From the NCBI RefSeq assembly GCF_004310865.1, contig NZ_SIXI01000008.1:1-64000 (forward strand): 64,000 nucleotides of DNA, read 5' to 3'. The stretch is from Aquabacterium lacunae. GTDB lineage: Bacteria > Pseudomonadota > Gammaproteobacteria > Burkholderiales > Burkholderiaceae_C. The notes below the pieces were generated by a model. That model saw nothing but the letters and a program-made list of their open reading frames with translations. It was not told where the DNA came from and did not search any database. The position numbers and the translations under genes were made by a program. Of the stretch, positions 7,684 to 19,786 are shown piece by piece (within the stretch, counting starts at the first letter, position 1; the number at the start of each line of letters is the position of its first letter).

Positions 7684-9945
7684 TCAGCGGACGAAGCTGC
7701 GGTTGTCCAGTTGGGCGCAAGGCACGCCCTGCAGCAGGATCAGGGCGCGCGCGGCGGCGGGGCCCTGGGCATCGGGGTCGGCCAGCACCAGGGCATCCGA
7801 CGCACCCGAGGCGCGGCACTGCAGGTGGCCGGTGGCCCACGGGGTGTCGCTCTGCACGCCCATGGCGCGCAGCACGGCGGTCAGATTGAGCAGGTCGGTG
7901 CCCGGGCGGAAGTCGGCGATCGTGGCGCCACCGCTGTAGGCGCTGGTGAACACGAACTGGTCGGCACCGGCGCCGCCTTGCAGCGTGCGGCGGCCAGCGC
8001 CCACGGTGATCAGGTCATCCTGGGCCGTGCCCGAGAAGATGGTGCCCGAGGCGGTCAGCACACTGGGGTACAGGTTCAGGCCCACCAGCACCGGGTCGTG
8101 GTCAGACGACTTGTACATGTGCGGCTGGTAGGGGTCGGGTGCGCAGGTGGCACAGGCCGGTTGCTTGAACTCGAGGTTGTAGTCGTGGGCCAGGCCTTCG
8201 TCGGCGTTGATGTGCCATTCGCGGGTGCCGCTCACCTTGCTGGCCAGCGTGGCCGTGGCCAGCGCGTGGTCCAGCCGGCCGGCGGCGCCATCGAACACGT
8301 AGGAATAGCCGAAGCTGTTGAAGCGGCCCACCAGGTCGACCAGGCCGTTGCTGGTGAGCGTGTGGATCGGGTCTTCCTGCGCGTAGGCATTGAAGTCACC
8401 CACCAGCAGCACATCCGGGCTGCCGCTTTGCTGCTGCAGCTGGGCCACGAAATTGCGCAGTTGCTGGGCTTGCTGCACGCGGGTGTCGTTGAAGCAGCCC
8501 TGGCCGTCGCCCTGGTCGGCATCCAGCCCGCTGGCGCCCGAGCAGCCCTTCGACTTCAGGTGGTTCACCACCAGGCTGAAGCCCATGCCGTTGGGCGTGG
8601 TGAAGGCCTGGCCCAGCGTGGGGCGGTTGTTGATGGCGTGGGTGTCGCTCAAGGGCGCGCCCTTGGGGCTCAGGCGGGCCGGCTTGTAGATGATGGCCAG
8701 GCGGATGGCGTCGGTGCCCGTGCCTTGCGCCGGCAGCGCAATGCTGGCGTACGTGCCTGCACCCACCTGGGCATTGAGCGCGTTCACCAGGGTCTGCACG
8801 GCGGTGTTGCCGTTGTTCTGGATCTCCATCAGGCCCACGGCGTCGGCATCGAGTGTGCTCAGCGCGGCCACGATCTTGGCCTGCTGGCGCTGGAATTCGG
8901 TCAGGTTGTTTGCGCCACGGCAATTGGAGGCGCTGGTGCTGGTGCCCAGCGTGCAGCCCTGGCCGGTTTTGCCATCGGCGGTCTGGCCATTGGTGAAGGT
9001 GGTGAAGTAGTTCAGCACGTTCATGCTGCCCACCTTCACGTTGCCACCCACGGCCGGGGCCAGGGTGGGGCGCGGGTTGCCCGACACGTGCGTGACCGGC
9101 ACCGTGGGGATGATGCGGTAGTCGGCCAGACCGGTGTTCGACGCGGTGGCCAGGCCATAGTCGATCACCCCGGTGATGGCGCCCAGCAGGTCACCGGCAC
9201 GGGCAATGCCCTGCGGGCCCGTGTAGGGCGTGGGGTTCACGTTCTGGGCGGTGCTGCCATCGTCCAGCACGATGCGGCGCGCGGCGTTTTGCTGGGCCAT
9301 GCTCACCGCCTCGGGTGTGCCGGGGCGGTGGCGGTTGGTGGGCGTTTCCAGGCGGCCACCGGCCGACAGCGTGAGCTGGCCGTAACGGGCCTGGAAGTAG
9401 TTCTGGTTGATGGTCAGCGGGCCGGCCAGCGTGACCAGCATGCCTTCCACCCGCTCCAGGCCACCGGTCAGGGGCAGGCTGATCGGTGTGGGCGCGATGC
9501 TGTACCCGCTGCCCAGCACCGTGACGCCAGTGGGCGAGGTCAGTTGCGTGACGGTGTGGGCCAGCGTGAGGGCGTTGCTGGCGGCGCCGGTGTTGAACTC
9601 GGTGACCCGGCCGCTCAGGCGCAGCCACTGGCCTGGGCTCACGCTCGGGGCCGTGCTGGTGAACACGAACATGCCATCGGACGTGGCCTCGTCGCCATCG
9701 CCCACCAGCGCTTGCAGGTAAAAGCCGTTGTTGTTCAGGCGGGTGACCACGCCCTCGGTGGTGACCGTCTGCCCGACCAGGGGGCTGGTGCTGCCGGGGC
9801 CCTGGATCTGGTGGATCGGGGTGAGGCTGCCTGCAGGCGGGGTCTGCGCGTGGGCCTTGTGCCAGCACAGGGCCAGCGCGCAGGGCACCGCCAGGGTCAG
9901 AGTGAGTTGAAGGAAGCGTTCCGTGCGTTCGCGATGATTGGGCAT
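7684..9945 (-). CDS. ExeM/NucH-type extracellular endonuclease with RTX-like tail
   Basis: This 753-residue protein has a signal peptide ending AHA at about 33. A lamin-tail/OB-like domain follows (GQTVTTEGVVTRLNNNGFYLQ). Then comes an endonuclease/exonuclease/phosphatase domain with GLMEIQNNGN, VNHLKSKGC, LLVGDFNAYAQEDP (near 515) and SSDHDPVLVGLNL. Residues about 635-670 (DDLITVGAGRRTLQGGAGADQFVF) resemble calcium-binding RTX repeats. Relatives degrade extracellular DNA for phosphate or biofilm remodelling. Family and architecture are clear; the substrate is inferred. The TGTCAG array at 10010-10048 suggests phosphate control. It heads the PEP-CTERM gene group. Confidence 0.9.
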   Translation of the reverse strand: MPNHRERTERFLQLTLTLAVPCALALCWHKAHAQTPPAGSLTPIHQIQGPGSTSPLVGQTVTTEGVVTRLNNNGFYLQALVGDGDEATSDGMFVFTSTAPSVSPGQWLRLSGRVTEFNTGAASNALTLAHTVTQLTSPTGVTVLGSGYSIAPTPISLPLTGGLERVEGMLVTLAGPLTINQNYFQARYGQLTLSAGGRLETPTNRHRPGTPEAVSMAQQNAARRIVLDDGSTAQNVNPTPYTGPQGIARAGDLLGAITGVIDYGLATASNTGLADYRIIPTVPVTHVSGNPRPTLAPAVGGNVKVGSMNVLNYFTTFTNGQTADGKTGQGCTLGTSTSASNCRGANNLTEFQRQQAKIVAALSTLDADAVGLMEIQNNGNTAVQTLVNALNAQVGAGTYASIALPAQGTGTDAIRLAIIYKPARLSPKGAPLSDTHAINNRPTLGQAFTTPNGMGFSLVVNHLKSKGCSGASGLDADQGDGQGCFNDTRVQQAQQLRNFVAQLQQQSGSPDVLLVGDFNAYAQEDPIHTLTSNGLVDLVGRFNSFGYSYVFDGAAGRLDHALATATLASKVSGTREWHINADEGLAHDYNLEFKQPACATCAPDPYQPHMYKSSDHDPVLVGLNLYPSVLTASGTIFSGTAQDDLITVGAGRRTLQGGAGADQFVFTSAYSGGATIADFRPGTDLLNLTAVLRAMGVQSDTPWATGHLQCRASGASDALVLADPDAQGPAAARALILLQGVPCAQLDNRSFVR

Positions 9946-10009
9946 GACAGGGGCCTGGGTGCCGAGAAACGGCGATGCCCCATGCTCAGCCCCTTGTGTG
10001 AAGCCGCCT

Positions 10010-10048
10010 TGTCAGAACCGTGTCAGGCCGGTGTCAGGGGGGTGTCAG
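10010..10048 (-). promoter_or_regulatory. Four TGTCAG repeats with exact 11-base period (PhoB-like array)
   Basis: TGTCAG occurs at 10010, 10021, 10032 and 10043 on the plus strand, exactly 11 bases apart. PhoB boxes are direct repeats with a TGTCA core and an 11-base period. The array lies 65 bases upstream of the extracellular nuclease start, and its last unit overlaps the stop codon of the HPP gene. The core reads correctly on the strand opposite to the nuclease, so the orientation is not the textbook one. Another OmpR-type regulator remains possible. Confidence 0.5.
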
Positions 10049-10638
10049 TCGGACCACCCGCCCCAGTTCAAGGTGGGCGGCGAAGGGGCCAGGGCCTGCA
10101 CCGGGTAGTGCACCAGGCGGGGGTACAGGCGGCTCCACACCATCACCACGCCGACCAGGGCCAGCACCCCCAGCAGCACCGGTGACCACAGCGCCCCCCA
10201 GCCCACCTGGGCATGCACCATCACCAGGGGTGTGGCGCCGGCCGGCGGGTGCACGGTGCGGGTCAGCAGCATCCAGCCCAGGGTCAGGCCCACGGCCACG
10301 CTGTACGCCAGCACGGTATCACCCAGCCACAGACCGCAGGCGATGCCTGCAGCAGCGCCGCCCAGGTGCCCGCCCAGCAGTGCGCGCGGCTGGGCCGCAG
10401 GCGCCCGTGTCAGCCCAAACAGGAAGACCGCCGAGCCACCGAGTGACGCCAGCAAAAAGGGGTGAACCCGTGGCCCGACCAGCCACAGCGCCAGTGCCAG
10501 GCCCATGGCGGCACCCAGCACGCACCAGGCCAGGCGCAGCAGGGGTTTTTGAAGGGCCTGTGCCACCGAAGGCGGCAGGGTGGGCTGCGGCCCGCGCCGA
10601 AACGGCAGGCTCAGCCCTCGGGGACTGTGTTTGTGCAT
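10045..10638 (-). CDS. HPP family integral membrane protein
   Basis: The protein (197 aa) has four or five hydrophobic segments and the family signature VHPPAGATPL near residue 130, together with FLLASLGGSAVFLFG. HPP proteins are membrane proteins, some of which take part in nitrite transport in plastids and cyanobacteria; the bacterial role is generally unknown. The start is ATG at 10638. It is divergent from the molybdoenzyme gene at 10753. Its last codons contain part of the TGTCAG array that serves the next gene. Confidence 0.85.
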   Translation of the reverse strand: MHKHSPRGLSLPFRRGPQPTLPPSVAQALQKPLLRLAWCVLGAAMGLALALWLVGPRVHPFLLASLGGSAVFLFGLTRAPAAQPRALLGGHLGGAAAGIACGLWLGDTVLAYSVAVGLTLGWMLLTRTVHPPAGATPLVMVHAQVGWGALWSPVLLGVLALVGVVMVWSRLYPRLVHYPVQALAPSPPTLNWGGWSD

Positions 10639-10752
10639 GGTGTGGGCTCAGCGAGGGGCTGGCCCATGCCATGCAACTTTCAGGCCGCAGGGTCACTGCG
10701 CACAGAGGGTCTCTGGGTTGCCACGGGCTGACACGCCGCCTAAAGTGCATCC

Positions 10753-13071
<2,319 letters not shown>

Positions 13072-13073
13072 GC

Positions 13074-13898
13074 ATGGCAGTGCTTGCGCCGCCGGGGCTG
13101 AGCCCTGCGCTCGTGCAGCGCCACACCCAGGGCGCTTGCCAGCAGGCCGATGACTGGCTGATCGACGAACAGCCCGTGGCCCTGGTGTTCAACGGCCTGT
13201 CGCACGTGGTGATGATGGCCACCCCGTGGCAGCTCGACGAGCTGGCCGTGGGCTTTGCCCTGTCAGAAGGCCTGATCGACAGCCTGGACGCGCTGCGCGG
13301 CGTGGAGGTCGAAGCCGCCCCTGATGGCCTGGGCCACAGCGTGCAGCTGGAGGTCTCGCCCCGTGCCTTCGAGCAGATCAAATCACGGCGACGCCAGCTG
13401 GAAGGCCGCAGCGGATGCGGTCTGTGCGGCATCGACAGCCTGCAGGCCTTTCGGCAGGCGTGGCCACGGGCTGCCCAGCCCAATGCCACCCAGATCATCC
13501 CGCGGCTCAACACCGAGGCCGTGCAACGCGCCGTACGCGCCCTGCCTGACTGGCAGCCCTTGCAGGCCCGCAGTGGCGGCTGCCATGCCGCGGCCTGGTG
13601 CAGCCCTGAGGGCCAGGTGCTGTGGGCCCGTGAAGACGTGGGGCGCCACAACGCGCTCGACAAGCTGATCGGGGCCCTGGCCCTGCAGCACCCCCAGCCT
13701 GCCGTGCCGCACCGCGAAGGTTTCGTGCTGGTCAGCAGCCGGGCCAGCTACGAGATGGTCAGCAAGTGCGCGCGGGCCGGCCTGCCCGCCCTGGCCGCGG
13801 TGTCGGCGCCCACGGCCCTGGCGGTGCAACTGGCCCACCACAGCGGCCTGCAGCTGATGGGCTTTTGCCGACCAGGTTCAGCCGTGGCGTACGCCTGA
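13074..13898 (+). CDS. fdhD: FdhD, sulfur carrier for formate dehydrogenase maturation
   Basis: The 274-residue product is the FdhD sulfurtransferase that passes sulfur from a cysteine desulfurase to the molybdenum cofactor of formate dehydrogenases. It shows WQLDELAVGFALSEGL, the CxxC motif as SGCGLCGI near residue 118, and SGGCHAAAW and EDVGRHNALDKLIG further on. I chose the ATG at 13074 because AGGAGG lies at 13061-13066 and the family starts there; the frame itself is open further upstream inside fdhF. It is co-transcribed with the molybdoenzyme gene. Confidence 0.93.
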   Translation: MAVLAPPGLSPALVQRHTQGACQQADDWLIDEQPVALVFNGLSHVVMMATPWQLDELAVGFALSEGLIDSLDALRGVEVEAAPDGLGHSVQLEVSPRAFEQIKSRRRQLEGRSGCGLCGIDSLQAFRQAWPRAAQPNATQIIPRLNTEAVQRAVRALPDWQPLQARSGGCHAAAWCSPEGQVLWAREDVGRHNALDKLIGALALQHPQPAVPHREGFVLVSSRASYEMVSKCARAGLPALAAVSAPTALAVQLAHHSGLQLMGFCRPGSAVAYA

Positions 13899-13923
13899 GG
13901 CTGGCGGCCTGTCCAGCCCTGGC

Positions 13924-15343
<1,420 letters not shown>

Positions 15344-15355
15344 GGGCATCAACCA

Positions 15356-15395
15356 TAGTGGGGGGGAGTATACGCACCCCTTTCACAGCCGACAA
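15356..15395 (-). promoter_or_regulatory. frmR promoter with FrmR/RcnR-type operator
   Basis: TAGT-G7-AGTA at 15356-15370 fits the TACT-G6-N-AGTA operator known for the RcnR/FrmR group, with one changed base. On the minus strand it overlaps a -10 TATACT (15372-15367), with a -35 TTGTCG at 15395-15390 and a 17-base spacer. Repressor binding would cover the -10 and the start of transcription. The divergent flavodoxin-like gene begins only eight bases beyond the -35 and may share control. Confidence 0.75.
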
Positions 15396-15402
15396 TCCCG
15401 CC

Positions 15403-15921
15403 ATGCCTTTGACCGCCGACCTCGCCCCAACCCGCACCCTGCTCTTCGTCTACCACTCCATGACCGGTGGCACGCGCCAGATGGTCGAGGCCGCCGTGCG
15501 CGGCGCGCAGGCCGAGGGCACGGTGCAGGTGGTGCTCAAAACGGCGGCCGAGGCCGGCCCCGCCGATGTGCTGGCCGCCGACGGCCTGGTGTTCGCCACG
15601 CCCGAAAACCTGGCCGCCATCAGCGGCGCGTTGAAGGATTTCTTCGACCGCAGTTACTACCCGGTGCTCGACCAGGTGAATGGGCGCCCTTGCGCTTTCA
15701 TGGTGTGCGCGGGCAGCGATGGACAGAACGCCGTGCGTCAGTTGCAGCGCATTGCCACGGGCTGGCGCCTGCGCGTGGTGGCCGAGCCGCTGGTGGTGTG
15801 CACGCACGCACAAACCCCCGAGGCCATCGCGGCCCCGAAGGTGCTGGACGACGACGCGCTGATGGCCTGCGAAGCGCTGGGCGAATCGCTGGCCACCGGG
15901 CTGGCGCTGGGTGTGTTCTGA
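15403..15921 (+). CDS. Flavodoxin-like / NAD(P)H:quinone reductase-type flavoprotein
   Basis: The 172-residue product has the flavodoxin FMN-phosphate loop YHSMTGGTRQM near the N-terminus. DGLVFATPENLAAISGALKDFFDR and GRPCAFMVCAGSDGQNA form the further flavin-binding loops. It resembles small flavodoxin-family reductases related to WrbA; the electron acceptor is not known. It is transcribed divergently from frmR with an intergenic space of only about 60 bases that contains the FrmR operator, so it might respond to formaldehyde. It converges with the gene ending at 15972. Confidence 0.75.
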   Translation: MPLTADLAPTRTLLFVYHSMTGGTRQMVEAAVRGAQAEGTVQVVLKTAAEAGPADVLAADGLVFATPENLAAISGALKDFFDRSYYPVLDQVNGRPCAFMVCAGSDGQNAVRQLQRIATGWRLRVVAEPLVVCTHAQTPEAIAAPKVLDDDALMACEALGESLATGLALGVF

Positions 15922-15971
15922 GCGCTGGAGTGCGCGCCTCAGCACCGCGCCCCGGGGCGCAGCCCACACCC

Positions 15972-16484
15972 TCAGTTCGCCAGGCCGCGGCCGCCTTTGC
16001 GGTTGCTCAGGCCATGCTGGGGCTGGCGCACCGCGCGGTACATGTCGCGGTGGGTCATGCCGATGCCCTTGAGGAACTCGTCGCGCACGGCCAGCACGGT
16101 CTCGACCGATTCGTCGCTCTCGGCATCGATCAGGTAGCCCTCGATGCGTTCGAGCTCTTCGATCTGGTCCTCGCTGAAGCTGGGCCGGGCCCAGGTCGGC
16201 AGCATGGTGCACTCCTTCAGGCCCCAGCGGGTGGGCTGGTGATGCACTTCACCTTGCACGAGCTCGCGCGTCAGGTCTTCGAGCTGGCCGCTGTCGAGGT
16301 CTTGCGGCACCCCGTGTTCGAGCCATTGCGCGGCCACGACGCGGGGTTCGGCCACATCCATCACGATGCGGCACGTTTGCAGCTCGGCGTAAGGGTGAGG
16401 CCGGAACTGCCAGTGCCCTGAGAACAGGCAGGCAGGTGCGATCCGGTGCTCACTGTCTGAAGAGACGTTGTCCAACCAGTTCAT
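15972..16484 (-). CDS. Conserved hypothetical protein
   Basis: The 170-residue protein is acidic and soluble, with no signal peptide or membrane segment. It has no motif I recognise. Notable parts are SGHWQFRPHPYAEL, EVHHQPTRWGL and a C-terminal helical stretch SFSEDQIEELERIEGYLIDAESD. The ATG at 16484 is preferred over an in-frame upstream start at 16514 because GGAGG lies just before it. The gene stands alone between convergent and same-strand neighbours. No function can be assigned. Confidence 0.65.
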   Translation of the reverse strand: MNWLDNVSSDSEHRIAPACLFSGHWQFRPHPYAELQTCRIVMDVAEPRVVAAQWLEHGVPQDLDSGQLEDLTRELVQGEVHHQPTRWGLKECTMLPTWARPSFSEDQIEELERIEGYLIDAESDESVETVLAVRDEFLKGIGMTHRDMYRAVRQPQHGLSNRKGGRGLAN

Positions 16485-16665
16485 GGCGTCTTCCTCCGGT
16501 GCTGCAAGGGTCACTCACTGATGCCCATCATGCTGAAAAGAACGCCGCTTGTGGTGGGAGAAATGCGGGGTCAACCCTGGCTTCGGGGTTTCTTTGCAAC
16601 GAGGCCCCACAAGGGGGCCGAATGCGCCTATGCTGGAGAGCTGCCTCGATGGCTTCAGGCCCCCT

Positions 16666-17661
16666 TCACAGGGCCGGTTCGGCCTCTCTGGTGCCCGCAG
16701 GTTCTTGCGAGAAGAACTCGGTTCGCTGGTAAAGCATCACTTTCAATGCACGTTCAGCGGAAATGTCGGCAAAGCTGGCTGGGTTGCCCAGGCGTTGCAC
16801 GAAGGTGAAGCCGGGCGCGTGTTCCGCCATCAGATCTTGCAGAAACCCAGGGCCCAGCTTGGGTGAATTCAGGCACAGCAGGGCATGGCCACCGGGCACC
16901 ACCAGGTCGGCCAGGCGCCGCATGAGGCGGGCATAGTCTTTCTCGGCCACGAAACTGCCCTTCTGGTAGCTGGGCGGGTCGGCAATCAGCAGCTGGTAAG
17001 GCCCGCTGCGGGTGATCTTGCCCCAGCTGCTGAATATGTCGTGGGGCAAAAAGCTGGCGCCGTGGGTCAGGCCATTGAGCTGGTGGTTCTGCTTGCCGAT
17101 GTTCAGCGCGCCGCTGGCCATGTCCACGTTCACCACCTGGTGCGCGCCGCCCTGCAAGGCCGCCACCGAAAACGCACAGGTGTAGGCAAACAGGTTCAGC
17201 ACGCGGCCCCCGGGCTGCGCAGCCATGGCTTCGCGCACCCAGCGGCGGCCTTCGGCCATGTCCAGGAACAGGCCATGGTTGAAGCCCCGCGGCAGGTGCA
17301 CCTTGAAGCGGGCGCCGGCTTCTTCGACCACATGGGGCTCGGGCACGTGGCCGCACAGCACCTGGGTGTCGGCGCGCACATCGCTGCGGTGCTGGAACAC
17401 CAGGTTCAAGGGCTGGCCCGGGGCGATGGCGGCCCAACGCTGGCTCAGGGCCTGCTGCACCTGCGCCACCTCGTCCTCGGGCACCGGGGCGAAGCTGGTG
17501 AGCAGGAACACCGGTGGGTAGGCGTCGAGCGTCCAGTGCTCGCTGCCCGCGAAACGCCCGCCGCGGCCATGGAACAGGCGGCAGGCCTCGGTGGGCACGT
17601 GGTCAAGGGCCGCAATGGCGTCGAGCAGGGGCTGGAGGGGCACGGGCAGGGGCACAGGCAT
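16666..17661 (-). CDS. Class I SAM-dependent methyltransferase, rRNA methylase-like
   Basis: The protein shows the RlmI/RlmK-type methyltransferase core: PRGFNHGLFLDMAEGRRWV, the SAM-binding VLNLFAYTCAFSVAAL, GAHQVVNVDMA, and LLIADPPSYQKGSF as the catalytic loop. The N-terminal PUA domain of RlmI is missing and is replaced by about 100 residues beginning in a proline-rich stretch. The substrate is probably RNA, but this is inferred. The start is uncertain: MPVPLPVPL at 17661 fits the domain boundary, while an in-frame ATG at 17757 adds 32 poorly conserved residues. Neither has a good ribosome binding site. Confidence 0.8.
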   Translation of the reverse strand: MPVPLPVPLQPLLDAIAALDHVPTEACRLFHGRGGRFAGSEHWTLDAYPPVFLLTSFAPVPEDEVAQVQQALSQRWAAIAPGQPLNLVFQHRSDVRADTQVLCGHVPEPHVVEEAGARFKVHLPRGFNHGLFLDMAEGRRWVREAMAAQPGGRVLNLFAYTCAFSVAALQGGAHQVVNVDMASGALNIGKQNHQLNGLTHGASFLPHDIFSSWGKITRSGPYQLLIADPPSYQKGSFVAEKDYARLMRRLADLVVPGGHALLCLNSPKLGPGFLQDLMAEHAPGFTFVQRLGNPASFADISAERALKVMLYQRTEFFSQEPAGTREAEPAL

Positions 17662-17830
17662 TTGGGCGCCAGGCAGGTGGTGGGCACGAAAGGCGCATTG
17701 TCGCTGCCCCGGGAAAGTCCGGGGCGCTTCGGTCAAGCCGGTGGGCGTTTCGGGCAATGCCGGGAAAGTGTCGGGTGTTTAACATGCAGCAAACAAAATT
17801 GCCCCTCGTGGCACCTCACTGGAGACACCC

Positions 17831-18706
17831 ATGCGCACTGCCCGCCGCCTGTTCACCGCCCTGGCCCTGGTGGCCTCGCTGGGCGCCGCCTTTCCTGCCC
17901 TGGCCGCCGGGTACGAACGCGGCCCGGCCCCCACGGCGGCTGCGCTCAATGTGGCCGGCCCCTACGAGGTGGCCTCGTTCAAGATTTCGGCCACCGACGC
18001 CAAGGCCCAGGGTTATGGCGGTGCCACCGTGCATTACCCCAAGTCCCAGGGCGAGACCTTCGGCGTGGTGGCCCTGATGCCAGGCTTCCAGGCATTCCAG
18101 CTGGTCTACGACGGCCTGGTCAAGAAGATCGCGTCGCACGGCTTTGTGGTGGCCAACCTCGACAGCCTGGCCCGGGGTGATTTCCCCGACGCACGCGCCA
18201 CCCAGCTGGCGGCCGGCCTGAAGCATGTGGTCAGCCTGGCGCAGCAAGGCCAGGCTCCCTACGCCTCGGTGGCCGACACCTCGCGCCGTGCCGTGATCGG
18301 CAATTCGATGGGCGGTGGGGCCACCTTGAGTGCCGCCCAGGCCGACCCCAGCCTGAAGGCGGCTGTGGCCCTTCAGCCCTGGCACACCACCAAGAGCTTT
18401 GCCCAGGTGCAGGTGCCCATGCTGATCGTGGCGTGCGAAAAGGACACCATTGCGCCCAACAAGACGCACTCTGACCCCTTCTACGCCAGCCTGCCGGTCA
18501 CGCTGCCGCGCGCCGAGATCGAGGTGCGGGGTGCCAGCCACCTGTGCGCCACCTTCCTGGCCAGCAAGGCGCAGCTCAACACGATGAACAAGGCCACGGT
18601 GTCGTGGCTCAAGCGTTTCCTGGACGATGACATGCGCTACGACCCGCTGGTCAAGGGCGGCATCAGCGAAGGCGAGTTCTCGCGCTTCATCGTCGAAGGA
18701 TTCTGA
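17831..18706 (+). CDS. Secreted alpha/beta hydrolase of the PETase / polyester hydrolase family
   Basis: The 291-residue protein has a signal peptide (about 1-26). Its body aligns by eye along its length with the Ideonella PET hydrolase: YERGPAPTAAAL, a GYGGATVHYP strand, GNSMGGG with nucleophile Ser159, CEKDTIAP with Asp205, and GASHLCA with His237. Cys202 and Cys239 sit at the positions of the active-site disulfide special to PETase-type enzymes. The usual C-terminal disulfide is absent. Trp184 is kept, but Tyr87 and Trp159 of PETase are Phe86 and Asn158, and the Ser214/Ile218 pair is His213/Phe217. Polyester or other ester hydrolysis is likely; activity on PET is untested. A strong terminator follows. 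Confidence 0.85.
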   Translation: MRTARRLFTALALVASLGAAFPALAAGYERGPAPTAAALNVAGPYEVASFKISATDAKAQGYGGATVHYPKSQGETFGVVALMPGFQAFQLVYDGLVKKIASHGFVVANLDSLARGDFPDARATQLAAGLKHVVSLAQQGQAPYASVADTSRRAVIGNSMGGGATLSAAQADPSLKAAVALQPWHTTKSFAQVQVPMLIVACEKDTIAPNKTHSDPFYASLPVTLPRAEIEVRGASHLCATFLASKAQLNTMNKATVSWLKRFLDDDMRYDPLVKGGISEGEFSRFIVEGF

Positions 18707-18752
18707 ACAGGGGCGAAAGCCTTTGTCGGGTGTGAGGCCCGTGTTCTTTGGT

Positions 18753-18956
18753 TCAGTTGGGGCGGCTTTCGAGCCGCCTTTTTTTCTCGGCGGCACGGGC
18801 CACACAGGCCAGGCGCTCGGCGTCGGTCATGGTGCGCCAGGCGCGGATGTCGTCCACATGGCGGCCACAGCCGATGCAGAACCGCTCGTCATCGAGCTTG
18901 CACAGGCTGCGGCAGGGGCTGGGCACCTGGCCGGTGGGGGCGGGGTAGGTTGACAT
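18753..18956 (-). CDS. DUF1289 domain small cysteine-rich protein
   Basis: This 67-residue protein carries the DUF1289 cysteine pattern SPCRSLCKLDDERFCIGCGR, likely to bind a metal or iron-sulfur group, followed by WRTMTDAERLACV and a basic tail. The role is unknown, though the family is common in proteobacteria. Its last codons contain the terminator of the convergent PETase-like gene (18761-18785), so the two genes overlap functionally at their ends. Confidence 0.8.
   Translation of the reverse strand: MSTYPAPTGQVPSPCRSLCKLDDERFCIGCGRHVDDIRAWRTMTDAERLACVARAAEKKRRLESRPN
18761..18785 (+). terminator. Rho-independent terminator of the PETase-like gene
   Basis: GGCGGCT (18761-18767) and AGCCGCC (18772-18778) form a seven-base stem closing a TTCG tetraloop, followed by seven T residues (18779-18785). 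It lies inside the 3' end of the opposing DUF1289 gene. Confidence 0.9.
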
Positions 18957-19030
18957 GGGGCGGCACTGTAGCGCACCGCCCTGGCCGCGTCACAAGCCCT
19001 GCCAGGGCGTGGGGGTTCTGGCCGGGTGAC

Positions 19031-19639
19031 TCAGGCCCCCAGGCCCACGCTGCGGCGGCGGCGCGCCAAGCGCCAGACCAGTGCCGCGCCCATCAGGCCC
19101 ATCAGGCCCGTGGTGGGCTCAGGCACGGCCGTGGTCACGCCAAGGGAGCCGCCCAGGCTCACGTCACGGCCCGCTTGCACGATGAGGTCGCCCGGCAGAC
19201 CGCCCGAGTCTGCGGGGTCGCGCAGTGTCACCTGGCCTCCTGACACCCGGGGCGGCGGGTTGCCGGTGCCCGGGCTGGAAGCGTCCAGCACCACCGTGCC
19301 GGCGGGGCTGAAGATCTTCACGTCAGAGGCGAGCTCCAAGCGGCCGGTGGCCGTCATGTGCACCGAAGTGGCCGTCAGTGACAGGCCCGACAGGCTGAGG
19401 TCATTTCCAGCTTCCAGGCTGATCGAGCCCGACCGGCTCAGTCGCACGTCGTTCAGCACGCCTTGCAGTGACAGGTTGCCCGCGCAGCGCAACGACAGGT
19501 CGGTGCCGTCCAGCACGGTCAGGGTGCTGTCGCAAGACAGTTGCAGGCCGTCGGCCAGGTCGGTGGCATGGGCGGCCGTGCCGCAGGTCAGCGCGAGGAA
19601 AGCCAGCGCCAGCGAGGTGCAACGTTGAGAGGTGTTCAT
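19031..19639 (-). CDS. PEP-CTERM sorting domain protein
   Basis: The product is about 202 aa from the ATG at 19639 (MNTSQRCTSLALAF), with a signal peptide ending AAHA. The body is a repetitive beta-type sequence rich in DLSL, SGSISLEAGNDLSL and similar units, resembling a filamentous-haemagglutinin-like or beta-helical repeat. The exosortase signal is VPEPTTGLMGLMGAALVWRLARRRR. A longer frame to 19678 has no better start. It stands alone, divergent from 19787. The function is unknown; secretion and surface sorting follow from the signals. Confidence 0.8.
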   Translation of the reverse strand: MNTSQRCTSLALAFLALTCGTAAHATDLADGLQLSCDSTLTVLDGTDLSLRCAGNLSLQGVLNDVRLSRSGSISLEAGNDLSLSGLSLTATSVHMTATGRLELASDVKIFSPAGTVVLDASSPGTGNPPPRVSGGQVTLRDPADSGGLPGDLIVQAGRDVSLGGSLGVTTAVPEPTTGLMGLMGAALVWRLARRRRSVGLGA

Positions 19640-19786
19640 GAGAGCCCTGAATTGTTGAATGGCGCCATGATGCGCCACATCGTGGAGGCTTCAAGGCCCC
19701 TGCATGGTGGGGTCCTTGCAAGACGCACGCGTGACGAGCCATGAGCCGGCTGACCCAGTTCACAATGCACCCAGGAGGCCCGCACC

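Noticed and set aside
9942..9951. CTGTCAT at the nuclease start codon as a further PhoB half-site
   Set aside because: It coincides with the ATG and is out of phase with the 11-base array, so chance is more likely.
7711..10185. A long plus-strand open frame of over 800 codons opposite the extracellular nuclease
   Set aside because: It is antisense to a gene with clear domains and is rich in Gly, Gln, His and Ala, as expected from a frame mirrored from GC-rich codons.
10660..10675. Sigma-54 promoter before the FdhF-like gene as an annotated feature
   Set aside because: Several consensus bases differ; the spacing alone is not strong enough, so it is mentioned only as a low-interest finding.
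15947..15960. GCGCCCCGGGGCGC palindrome between convergent genes as a terminator
   Set aside because: There is no loop and no T run, and such runs arise easily in GC-rich DNA.
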